Positions 1 through 5,823 of a DNA stretch of 6,324 bases are shown piece after piece. The notes below the pieces were generated by a model, which searched no databases, was not told the origin of the DNA, and saw only the letters and a list, made by a program, of their open reading frames with translations. The position numbers and the translations under genes were made by a program. The DNA is taken from assembly GCA_016869695.1 (NCBI GenBank), contig VGDN01000067.1, forward strand, positions 1 through 6,324. Direction: 5' to 3'. Position 1 is the first letter of the stretch; the number at the start of each line of letters is the position of its first letter. Source of the stretch: Alphaproteobacteria bacterium (GTDB lineage Bacteria; Pseudomonadota; Alphaproteobacteria; Rickettsiales; UBA1997).

Positions 1-1
1 A

Positions 2-1003
2 TACGATTTCCACGAGATCAGGCTAGAGAACACTTTGCAGGTAATCGCTAATGAATTTCTACTTCTTGATTCAGGGCGAGCGGTGGTGAAACATAATGCT
101 AAAATTCCTGATGATGAGCTGCGTAAGAAAGTCTTCCGTGAAATCTGCAGCAATGATTTGGAAATTTTTGATCAGGATTACGAGATCCATTTCGACAAGA
201 ATTCTTCCAAAGATAAATCAGTAGGAGCGCCATTCTTTCTTGAGTCTAAAGCCAAGGTGGCAGCACGAGTCCGTGCTAGTTCGGTGTTGTTAGTTCATGG
301 TTACAAATCGGCACCAAAAGAAGTCGAGGCGTTGGCAAAATTTTTAAATGGATTTGGGCTGAAGGTTTATGCGGTTCGCCTGCGCGGACATGGAACCGCT
401 CCAATAAACATAAAAGATACCTCTTGGCAAGATTGGTATGACTCAGTGCAGCGTGGCTATGCAGCACTGCAGCAGGTTTCTTCACGTATTGTGATTGTTG
501 GATTTTCCACTGGTGGTTTGCTCGGACTAGTTTCTTGTGCGCAGAAAAATTCTAAAAAACTTTGTGGCGTGGTGGTGATTAATGCGGCGATGAAGCTGGT
601 AAACATCAAGGCGAGGATGGTGCCAGGGATCAATATGTGGAATGAAATGTTAGAAAAATTTCGCATCAATTTTGGCAAGCTTGAATTTGTTGATGATAGT
701 CCGGAGAACCCGCAAATAAACTATAGTCGTAACTATTTGCATGGTGTAAATGAGTTGGGAAAGCTTATGAAAATCTGTGAAGAAAAATTGGTCGAAGTAA
801 AAAATCCTGCTCTGATTATTCAGGCCTCTAAAGATCCGGTGGTTGATCCAGTTAGTGGTAAAGTGATTTACAAAAAAATCGCTTCGGCGCAAAAGTTTTT
901 GTTTGAGCCGGATCTGAAGAATCACGTAATCATTAACTCTGCCGAAAAAGAAGAAGTCTTTGAGTCGATCAGAGAATTTCTTGCAACATTAAAAATAATC
1001 TGA
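2..1003 (+). CDS. Est30-like alpha/beta hydrolase (carboxylesterase), 5' end outside the window
   Basis: Probable serine ester hydrolase; substrate unknown. The reading frame is open to the left edge, so the true start is probably outside the window; the first candidate start seen inside is a TTG at 35 with no convincing Shine-Dalgarno. The C-terminal 240 or so residues follow the Est30/YvaK carboxylesterase plan: oxyanion-hole segment LLVHGY, then RLRGHGTAP and DWYDSV, nucleophile elbow GFSTGG (Ser codon 506-508), acid in QASKDPVV (Asp codon 833-835) and histidine in KNHVIIN (codon 923-925). The triad order and spacing match Est30 as remembered. The roughly 95 visible residues before LLVHGY are charged, have no evident signal peptide, and are not part of a minimal Est30; I do not recognise them. 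The stop lies 2 nt before the virB10-like ATG, so the two genes are probably co-transcribed. The fold is confident; the physiological role is not. Confidence 0.85.
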   Translation, partial: YDFHEIRLENTLQVIANEFLLLDSGRAVVKHNAKIPDDELRKKVFREICSNDLEIFDQDYEIHFDKNSSKDKSVGAPFFLESKAKVAARVRASSVLLVHGYKSAPKEVEALAKFLNGFGLKVYAVRLRGHGTAPINIKDTSWQDWYDSVQRGYAALQQVSSRIVIVGFSTGGLLGLVSCAQKNSKKLCGVVVINAAMKLVNIKARMVPGINMWNEMLEKFRINFGKLEFVDDSPENPQINYSRNYLHGVNELGKLMKICEEKLVEVKNPALIIQASKDPVVDPVSGKVIYKKIASAQKFLFEPDLKNHVIINSAEKEEVFESIREFLATLKII

Positions 1004-1005
1004 CA

Positions 1006-2310
1006 ATGCAAGCCAAAGACAAGAAGCCAGATCCTGAGTTAGAACAAGATGAGGATGATGTTGAAGTTGAGGATAGTGGTCCGGCGATTGCGTCAGGAAA
1101 AAAGAGCAAGTTAGCTGTTGTTGCGGCATCAGTTACTCTAGCGATCGTAGTGTTTTATTTTTTCTTCTTTAGCGATTCGGAAAAAAAAGAAGATTTACAA
1201 AAAGTTGAAGTGCCACAAGTAGCAAAAGTTGCACCGTCTGAAACCGGAAAATCGCCATTCGAGCTAGAAGCGCAAAAAGAAGAAAAGATGAAAAGTGATA
1301 TAGATATTTTAGCGCAGCCGATCACTCCGGAAGTCCCGACATTACCGGAACTTCCAAAGGATGCGGTAGCTCCTGATAAGATTTTATTTGCGCCACAAGA
1401 TCAGCAGTTGCTACCAACGCAAGGAAATCAAAATCAGGATCAACAACCTCAGCAACAAACCGTTCAACAAGCTGCGCAGATAGAAAATGCCGAGCAGCAA
1501 AAAACGATAAAACAAACCAACCCTCGTTACTCACCGATTGTTGTTTTTGGTGGCGCTAGTGGTGGGCAGGGTGGAGGACAGTCAAGCACGCCCGGCGTTG
1601 GCTATGACAACAACATTGTCGCTTTGAACAAGGATGGGATTGATAGTTTACAGCAAACCAAATCAAAAGTTGTTGCTACTTACATTGCAGATCGGGTTCA
1701 CACGATCGCACAGGGTAAGTTGTTAACGGCGGTGCTAGAAACTGCGATTAACACCGAGTTGCCAGGATCAGTGCGAGCAGTGGTTAGTCGCGACGTTTAT
1801 GGCGAATCGGGAAATGAGATCTTAATTCCAAAAGGCTCACGCTTGTTTGGTTCTTACTCGAGCCAAATTTCGCGTGGGCAGGGTAGGGTGCAGATTGGTT
1901 GGACACGCTTAATTCGTCCGGATGGTGTTGATATGGCGATCACCTTTCAAGCCTCTGACCAGTTTGGACGCACAGGTCTTTCGGGAGAAGTGGACAATAA
2001 ATACAGCTCGATCATCGCGAACTCGATGCTCACCAGTATCCTTGCCATTGGTGGCGTAGCGGCGGTGCAGAGATTTTTAATCAATAACGATGCAACGACA
2101 ACGACAGTAAATCCAACTCAAGGTACAACTACCACGACTGGTAGCGCTACTAACCAAGCTCTTTATGATGTTACCAAAACAATCATTGACACAGTTGGTC
2201 AGTTAATCAGCAGCACCATCAATCTCACTCCAACCATCCGTGTTCCACAAGGCACTAAGATTACTGTGATTGTGAATGCGGACATCACTGTACCTGCGTC
2301 GAAGAAATGA
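1006..2310 (+). CDS. virB10: VirB10/TrbI-family type IV secretion channel protein
   Basis: A 434-residue inner-membrane-anchored protein whose family spans the envelope in type IV secretion systems, linking the inner-membrane complex to the outer-membrane pore with VirB7 and VirB9. The order seen is: acidic cytoplasmic tail (1-34), one membrane helix (about 36-55, rich in Val/Ile/Phe), a charged and Pro-rich periplasmic linker, a Gln-rich stretch (about 135-170), a Gly-rich stretch (about 182-193), then the conserved TrbI/VirB10 beta domain (about 235-432). The last contains the family hallmarks ILIPKGSRLFGSY, IGWTRLIRPDG and the closing RVPQGTKITVIVNADI. Between them are two hydrophobic helices (about 334-355 and 386-405), corresponding to the VirB10 antenna, joined by a Thr-rich loop. 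ATG follows the hydrolase stop by 2 nt, and the TGA overlaps the next ATG. No other virB gene is visible, so whether a full T4SS exists is unknown; the symbol denotes family only. Confidence 0.88.
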   Translation: MQAKDKKPDPELEQDEDDVEVEDSGPAIASGKKSKLAVVAASVTLAIVVFYFFFFSDSEKKEDLQKVEVPQVAKVAPSETGKSPFELEAQKEEKMKSDIDILAQPITPEVPTLPELPKDAVAPDKILFAPQDQQLLPTQGNQNQDQQPQQQTVQQAAQIENAEQQKTIKQTNPRYSPIVVFGGASGGQGGGQSSTPGVGYDNNIVALNKDGIDSLQQTKSKVVATYIADRVHTIAQGKLLTAVLETAINTELPGSVRAVVSRDVYGESGNEILIPKGSRLFGSYSSQISRGQGRVQIGWTRLIRPDGVDMAITFQASDQFGRTGLSGEVDNKYSSIIANSMLTSILAIGGVAAVQRFLINNDATTTTVNPTQGTTTTTGSATNQALYDVTKTIIDTVGQLISSTINLTPTIRVPQGTKITVIVNADITVPASKK

Positions 2311-3128
2311 TTTCCAAAAATCTCATCAATCTCCACCTTGTCTCTGACTCAACAGGAGAGACCCTAAGTTCAGTTGCGCGCGCTGTGTTGTCGCAGTTTG
2401 AAGGGGTTGAATCGCGTGATTTTATTTGGCCACTAATACGCACAAAGGCACAAACAGCAAAAGTTCTGGAGTCGATTGCCAAAAATCCCGGCATCGTTCT
2501 TTACACGATTTTACATGATGAGTTGGTGGAAGATTTACGCATAGAATGTCACCGCTTAAAGGTTCCATGCATCCCCGTATTGTCGCATATCATAGCCGAA
2601 TTTTCGAATTATTTAGGGATGGCGATTAGCCACACGGTAGGTCGTCAACACTTACTTGATTCGCAATATTTTTCACGAGTCGAGGCAATCAGCTACACCA
2701 TCACCCATGACGATGGTCAGTCTGCTTGGGACTTGTTTGAGGCGGATATTATTTTGATTGGCGTGTCGCGCACATCTAAATCGCCGACATCGGTTTATCT
2801 TTCTTGTCGTGGTTACAAGACCGCAAATATTCCTTTTGTTTCGATGGACACTATTCCACAAAATCTGAACGAGCTCAAGAAACCATTGATTGTAGGCTTG
2901 ACTATTAATCCGGAAAAACTTTTGCAGATTAGACAGACTAGGCTTTCTTCGATCAGCCATGAAAGCGAAACTAGTTACATTGAGCTTGAATCGATCAAGA
3001 AAGAGATTGCAGAATCGCGCAAACTTTTTGCCAAGCTGCAATGTCCAGTGATTGATGTTACGAAGAGATCGGTTGAGGAAACGGCGGCAAGGGTCATTCA
3101 ACTATTCCAGGACTTACGCAAAACCTAA
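2307..3128 (+). CDS. Pyruvate,phosphate dikinase regulatory protein (kinase/pyrophosphorylase, DUF299)
   Basis: Bifunctional cytoplasmic regulator. Family members inactivate pyruvate,phosphate dikinase (or PEP synthetase) by ADP-dependent phosphorylation of a threonine and reactivate it by phosphate-dependent removal yielding pyrophosphate. The 273-residue product shows the whole family plan: N-terminal HLVSDSTGETLSSVARA, LYTILHDEL, VPCIPVLSHII, THDDGQ, the nucleotide-binding loop GVSRTSKSP (residues 152-160), VGLTINPEKLLQIRQTRL and the C-terminal CPVIDVTKRSVEETAA. The wording resembles alphaproteobacterial PPDK-type members, so PPDK is the likelier target, but no ppdK is in view. Its ATG overlaps the virB10 stop (ATGA), suggesting translational coupling. 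The last six residues, QDLRKT, and the TAA lie inside the inserted palindromic element at 3108-3256. Without the insertion the tail would read QENKSQN. The catalytic region is untouched, so the protein is probably functional. Confidence 0.92.
   Translation: MISKNLINLHLVSDSTGETLSSVARAVLSQFEGVESRDFIWPLIRTKAQTAKVLESIAKNPGIVLYTILHDELVEDLRIECHRLKVPCIPVLSHIIAEFSNYLGMAISHTVGRQHLLDSQYFSRVEAISYTITHDDGQSAWDLFEADIILIGVSRTSKSPTSVYLSCRGYKTANIPFVSMDTIPQNLNELKKPLIVGLTINPEKLLQIRQTRLSSISHESETSYIELESIKKEIAESRKLFAKLQCPVIDVTKRSVEETAARVIQLFQDLRKT
3103..3107. repeat. Left copy of target-site duplication TATTC
   Basis: TATTC directly abuts the left end of the palindromic element and is repeated at 3257-3261 directly after its right end. 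It lies within the Leu-Phe codons of the PPSR gene (CTA TTC). A perfect 5-bp direct repeat at both ends of a terminal inverted repeat is the usual footprint of transposition. Confidence 0.75.
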
Positions 3129-3256
3129 CTTTTGCTTTGGAATTTTTATTTCTTTCGTCTGCTGCGGTGCGCGCGTATATATCGGATACGCTTACGCTCC
3201 TCGCAGCCGAAGAAAAATTAAAATTTCTTTGCAAAAGCGGCTTTGTGTAAGTCCTG
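3108..3256. mobile_element. 149-bp palindromic MITE-like element inserted in the 3' end of the PPSR gene
   Basis: The ends are inverted repeats of 18 bp matching at 16 positions: left CAGGACTTACGCAAAACC, right (reverse complement) CAGGACTTACACAAAGCC. Symmetry continues inward almost without break: CTTTTGC at 3129-3135 with GCAAAAG at 3231-3237, an AT-rich arm, GCTGCG at 3161-3166 with CGCAGC at 3202-3207, and an apical GCGTAT/ATACGC at 3173-3178 and 3186-3191. It is flanked by perfect TATTC repeats. It carries no plausible gene, as expected for a non-autonomous element moved by a transposase elsewhere in the genome; the parent IS family cannot be named from this window. Its left end supplies the last six codons and the stop of the PPSR gene. 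The transcript could form a very long hairpin between PPSR and the response regulator, which might stabilise upstream mRNA or reduce read-through. An intrinsic terminator is less likely, because no clean GC stem with a following U-run is seen. Confidence 0.82.
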
Positions 3257-3285
3257 TATTCCAAGAAAATAAATCTCAAAACTAA
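3257..3285 (+). other. Right TATTC copy and stranded former 3' end of the PPSR gene
   Basis: TATTC at 3257-3261 is the right target-site duplication. If the element and one TATTC copy are removed, the PPSR frame runs from its Phe codon (TTC) directly into CAA GAA AAT AAA TCT CAA AAC TAA at 3262-3285. This gives a predicted ancestral tail QENKSQN and a stop only 2 nt before the response-regulator ATG. That 2-nt spacing equals the hydrolase/virB10 spacing, which supports the reconstruction. The stretch is no longer translated as part of PPSR; the 154-bp net insertion shifts the frame. Confidence 0.75.
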
Positions 3286-3287
3286 CC

Positions 3288-4733
3288 ATGACGCAATACA
3301 CTGTTTTACTTGTTGATGATGAGCAGACGCAGGCCAGAGCCTTTGCTCATTTTATCTCTAAGCAGCTGGGATATAAAACCATCACGATGGGAAATGGTTT
3401 GGAGGTGGTAGATTTTTTTCTGAATAAAAAAGAAGTCGGCGGGATCACTGCGGCCAATGTTGATATTATGCTTCTCGACATCTCAATGCCTGATCTTGAC
3501 GGTATTGCTGTTCTTAAGCAGATTAACGTTGTGAAGGGAGATACTCAGGTCATCGTCTTAACCGCCAAAAAAGATTCCAAATATTCTGTCGCGGCGATCA
3601 ATAGCGGCGCTGCTGATTACGTGATGAAAGGTGGTAAGGATGTTTTTTTGCGGATTACTGCCTCAATCAACAACGCTATCGACCGTAAAAATTTGCAGTA
3701 CCAAATCTCGCATTTAGTGCGCAAAGGAAAGGATCAGGTTTTGTTTTCTGATCTCGCTTGGAAGAGTGTCGTCTTTGCCAAAACAATCGCCGCCGCTAAG
3801 CAAATTTTTAATTCAACAATTCCCATTTTGCTTGAAGGTCCAAGTGGATCGGGCAAGGAATTACTTGCTCGTGCGATTCATGGATCTGGTCTTCGCTCTG
3901 GTAAGCCATTCGTTGTTTTTGAGTGTGATCTAATCAAGAGCAGTGAAGTCGAGGAGAGGCTTTTTGGTTCTGATGCCATTCAAGATGGCTTTATAAAAAG
4001 TCAGGGCAGTCTGCGCGAGGCCAACGGCGGAACGATTTTCTTTCGTGAGATAGATGGTTTGAAGCCGCCAATGCAGGCAAAGCTTCTTAGTTTCTTACAA
4101 GACGGAGAGTTCGTTCCAGTTGAAGGGAAGCAGCCATCTCATGTGGATGTGAGGATGATTTTTTCGACCACGGAAACTCTCGAAAATTTGGTGAAGGCAA
4201 AAAAATTTCGCGAAGATCTTTATTTCCGCATTTCTGCATTTCCGATTATCATTCCAGGACTGAGGTTACGAGGTGAAGAAGACATCAAACTCTTGGCAGA
4301 AAAGTTTCTTTGCGACTTTGCAGTGAATGAAAACAAGAAGATAAAATCCATTAGCCCAGAGGCGATGAATCTTCTTAATAACTATGGTTGGGATGGGAAT
4401 GTTCGTCAGCTAAAGAACGCGATTTTTCGCGCTGTAGTTTTGTGTGATGGCGATCGGCTTGATATTGAGCATTTTCCTCAACTACTAAGCAAAGAACAAA
4501 GCAGTGTCACAAAAGCCAAAGCCTTCATCAAAAAAAACTCCGACATTAACAGTGAGCTCATCGATATTTTTAATCAGGAAGGAAAATGCCGTACCCTTGA
4601 TGACATCGAGGAAGAGGTCATTAAGCGTTTGGTCGATATCTACCAAGGCAATCTTTCCGAAGTGGCAAAGCAGCTGGGCATTGGTCGTTCGACCATCTAC
4701 CGCAAGTTAAAAATTTCCGAAGGTCAGTCTTAA
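3288..4733 (+). CDS. NtrC-architecture response regulator with degenerate sigma-54 and Walker B motifs
   Basis: A 481-residue two-component response regulator. The receiver (about 4-120) has acidic pocket D10/D11, phosphoacceptor D64 in LLDISMPDLDG, T92 and K114. The AAA+ domain (about 150-395) has Walker A GPSGSGKE (184-191), FREDLYFR and GWDGNVRQLKNAI. The C-terminus is a Fis-type helix-turn-helix (NLSEVAKQLGIGRSTIYRKLK). Two key elements are abnormal. The region after RLFG (224-242), where GAFTGA should contact sigma-54, reads SDAIQDGFIKSQGSL with no recognisable GAFTGA. Walker B reads FFREI, with R253 (codon 4044-4046) in place of the usual Asp before E254. DNA binding and phosphorylation look intact; sigma-54 activation and ATP hydrolysis look doubtful. 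Alphaproteobacterial NtrX proteins also lack GAFTGA, as I recall, so an NtrX-like role is possible, but the Walker B change argues against simple equivalence. No sensor kinase is in view. The ATG has no clear Shine-Dalgarno and was probably coupled to PPSR translation before the insertion. Confidence 0.88.
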   Translation: MTQYTVLLVDDEQTQARAFAHFISKQLGYKTITMGNGLEVVDFFLNKKEVGGITAANVDIMLLDISMPDLDGIAVLKQINVVKGDTQVIVLTAKKDSKYSVAAINSGAADYVMKGGKDVFLRITASINNAIDRKNLQYQISHLVRKGKDQVLFSDLAWKSVVFAKTIAAAKQIFNSTIPILLEGPSGSGKELLARAIHGSGLRSGKPFVVFECDLIKSSEVEERLFGSDAIQDGFIKSQGSLREANGGTIFFREIDGLKPPMQAKLLSFLQDGEFVPVEGKQPSHVDVRMIFSTTETLENLVKAKKFREDLYFRISAFPIIIPGLRLRGEEDIKLLAEKFLCDFAVNENKKIKSISPEAMNLLNNYGWDGNVRQLKNAIFRAVVLCDGDRLDIEHFPQLLSKEQSSVTKAKAFIKKNSDINSELIDIFNQEGKCRTLDDIEEEVIKRLVDIYQGNLSEVAKQLGIGRSTIYRKLKISEGQS

Positions 4734-4750
4734 AGTTAGTGTATATTGCT

Positions 4751-4811
4751 CGGTGTCCAGTGCTCATAGGTTATGAGAGCATGGACACTGGGCACCAGGC
4801 ACTGGACACCG
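4751..4811. repeat. Inverted-repeat cluster immediately upstream of galU
   Basis: A perfect 13-bp inverted repeat (CGGTGTCCAGTGC at 4751-4763; complement at 4799-4811) encloses a second possible hairpin: 4753-4768 can pair imperfectly with 4772-4788 (GTGTCCA with TGGACAC, CTCATA with TATGAG, loop of about 3 nt). The word TGGACAC occurs at 4782 and 4803 on this strand and once inverted at 4753. The two pairings share the left arm and exclude each other. The right arm ends 5 nt before the galU ATG, so the RNA form could affect initiation; this is inference. No flanking duplication is visible, so transposition is not supported. It could also be an intergenic dispersed repeat. Confidence 0.6.
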
Positions 4812-4816
4812 AATTT

Positions 4817-5677
4817 ATGAGAAAAGTTAAAACCGCTATTTTCCCCGTAGGGGGTCTGGGCACGCGCTTTCTGCCGGCAACAAAATCAATGCCAAAAGAG
4901 ATGCTGCCGATCGCCAATAAACCTATCATTCAATATGCCTTCGAAGAGGCGCGCAATGCTGGGATTGAGAAATTCATCTTCGTTACCGGACGCAACAAAA
5001 ACGCCATTAATAATCACTTCGATCATGCTTATGAGTTGGAGTCGAAGCTCGATGAAAAAAATAAATCGAAAGAGTTGGGACAGGTTATGGGCTGGTTACC
5101 AGATGCTGGACAGATTGCTTTCGTGCGCCAGCAGAAGCCGCTTGGCCTTGGTCATGCGATTTGGTGCGCGCGAAACTTCATTGCTCACAAAGAGGCTTTC
5201 GTGGTGATTTTGGCAGATGAAATGCTGCTCACGCGTAGTTTTTTACCGAAGATGATTGAGCTTTACCAAAGCAAAGAGGAAGTAGCGAGTTTGGTGGCTG
5301 TAGATGAAATCGCTGCCGAAGACACTGATAAATACGGAATCATTAAAACCGAAGGTGCCGAGAAAATCATCGACATGGTTGAAAAACCTAAGCCAGACAT
5401 AGCTCCATCAAATTTAGCGATCACCGGTCGCTACATTCTGCAACCGGAAATTTTTGAATATTTAGCTAAGTTTGAAGTTGGTTCTGGTGGTGAAATTCAG
5501 CTCACTGACGCGATGAGGGCGATGTGCAAACAGCATCCATTTTATTACAAAAAACTCGATGAGCAGCGTTTTGATTGTGGTAATGTGTTAGGCTATCTCG
5601 AAGCCAACATTGCTTTTGCTTTGGAAAACAAATCCATCGCCACCGATGTGCGCAAGATCTTGGTAAAATATTCCTAA
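4817..5677 (+). CDS. galU: UTP--glucose-1-phosphate uridylyltransferase (UDP-glucose pyrophosphorylase)
   Basis: Makes UDP-glucose and pyrophosphate from UTP and glucose-1-phosphate in the cytoplasm, supplying glycosylation of envelope polysaccharides. The 286-residue protein has the GalU nucleotidyltransferase pattern: nucleotide-binding GGLGTRFLPATKSMPKEML (residues 12-30, with R17 and K27), KPIIQYAFEEA, FVTGRNKNAI, KPLGLGHAIWCAR, the metal-site strand VVILADEML, GSGGEIQLTDAM, and the C-terminal RFDCGNVLGYLEA. The usual proline before the metal-site Asp is Ala here. Length is close to alphaproteobacterial GalU. The ATG at 4817 is chosen because MRKVKTAIFPVGGLGTRF aligns with family N-termini. 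An in-frame GTG at 4739 would add 26 residues encoded by the inverted-repeat cluster and is unlikely. No obvious Shine-Dalgarno precedes the ATG. The TAA at 5675-5677 is also the left flank of the second palindromic element. Confidence 0.94.
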   Translation: MRKVKTAIFPVGGLGTRFLPATKSMPKEMLPIANKPIIQYAFEEARNAGIEKFIFVTGRNKNAINNHFDHAYELESKLDEKNKSKELGQVMGWLPDAGQIAFVRQQKPLGLGHAIWCARNFIAHKEAFVVILADEMLLTRSFLPKMIELYQSKEEVASLVAVDEIAAEDTDKYGIIKTEGAEKIIDMVEKPKPDIAPSNLAITGRYILQPEIFEYLAKFEVGSGGEIQLTDAMRAMCKQHPFYYKKLDEQRFDCGNVLGYLEANIAFALENKSIATDVRKILVKYS

Positions 5678-5823
5678 GAACCTGTTTCCAATCTCGCTGC
5701 GATGAGTCGGAAATGGCGGATTTCCGAGCACCGCACCGGCAGCGTATTAAGACATACGTGAGGAGTGGAGCACAGTAAATCCGCCATTTACGGCCATCGC
5801 AGGTAGAGATTGGAAACAGGTTC
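5678..5823. mobile_element. 146-bp palindromic MITE-like element between convergent genes
   Basis: Terminal inverted repeats of 18 bp are perfect: GAACCTGTTTCCAATCTC at 5678-5695 and its complement at 5806-5823. Inner arms continue the symmetry: CTGCGATG at 5697-5704 with 5795-5802, and AAATGGCGGATTT at 5711-5723 with 5777-5789, leaving an apical region of about 53 nt. TAA lies directly outside each end (5675-5677 and 5824-5826), consistent with a 3-bp target duplication. CTAA/CTAA is an alternative if the right boundary is placed one base inward. From memory, IS1031-type members of the IS5 family make 3-bp TNA duplications, so an IS5-family parent is possible but unproven. No gene is contained. 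As RNA from either strand it would form a strong hairpin, so it could separate the converging transcripts. Its sequence differs from the element at 3108-3256. Confidence 0.8.

Noticed and set aside
276..925. Three minus-strand open frames opposite the hydrolase gene
   Set aside because: All are antisense to a well-supported alpha/beta hydrolase and show no family motifs.
2673..3101. 142-codon open frame on the minus strand
   Set aside because: It lies wholly antisense to the conserved PPSR catalytic region, and its translation is Arg/Cys/Asn-rich without any recognisable domain.
3129..3237. Intrinsic terminator or independent hairpin after the PPSR stop
   Set aside because: The inner palindrome is part of a larger 149-bp inverted repeat with flanking TATTC duplications that begins inside the coding sequence, so an inserted element explains it better.
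3052..3285. 77-codon plus-strand open frame spanning the PPSR end and the palindromic element
   Set aside because: It runs in a different frame from PPSR and mostly translates the element. Only its last codons make sense, as the stranded former PPSR tail.
4742..4747. TATATT as a -10 box for galU
   Set aside because: No convincing -35 hexamer is found at suitable spacing, and AT-rich hexamers are common here.
4739..4816. Upstream GTG start giving GalU 26 extra residues
   Set aside because: The extra residues are encoded by the inverted-repeat cluster and do not resemble GalU N-termini; the ATG at 4817 aligns with the family start.
4504..5207. Plus-strand open frames 4504-4710 and 4935-5207
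   Set aside because: They are alternative-frame shadows of the response regulator and galU, with low-complexity or unrecognisable translations.
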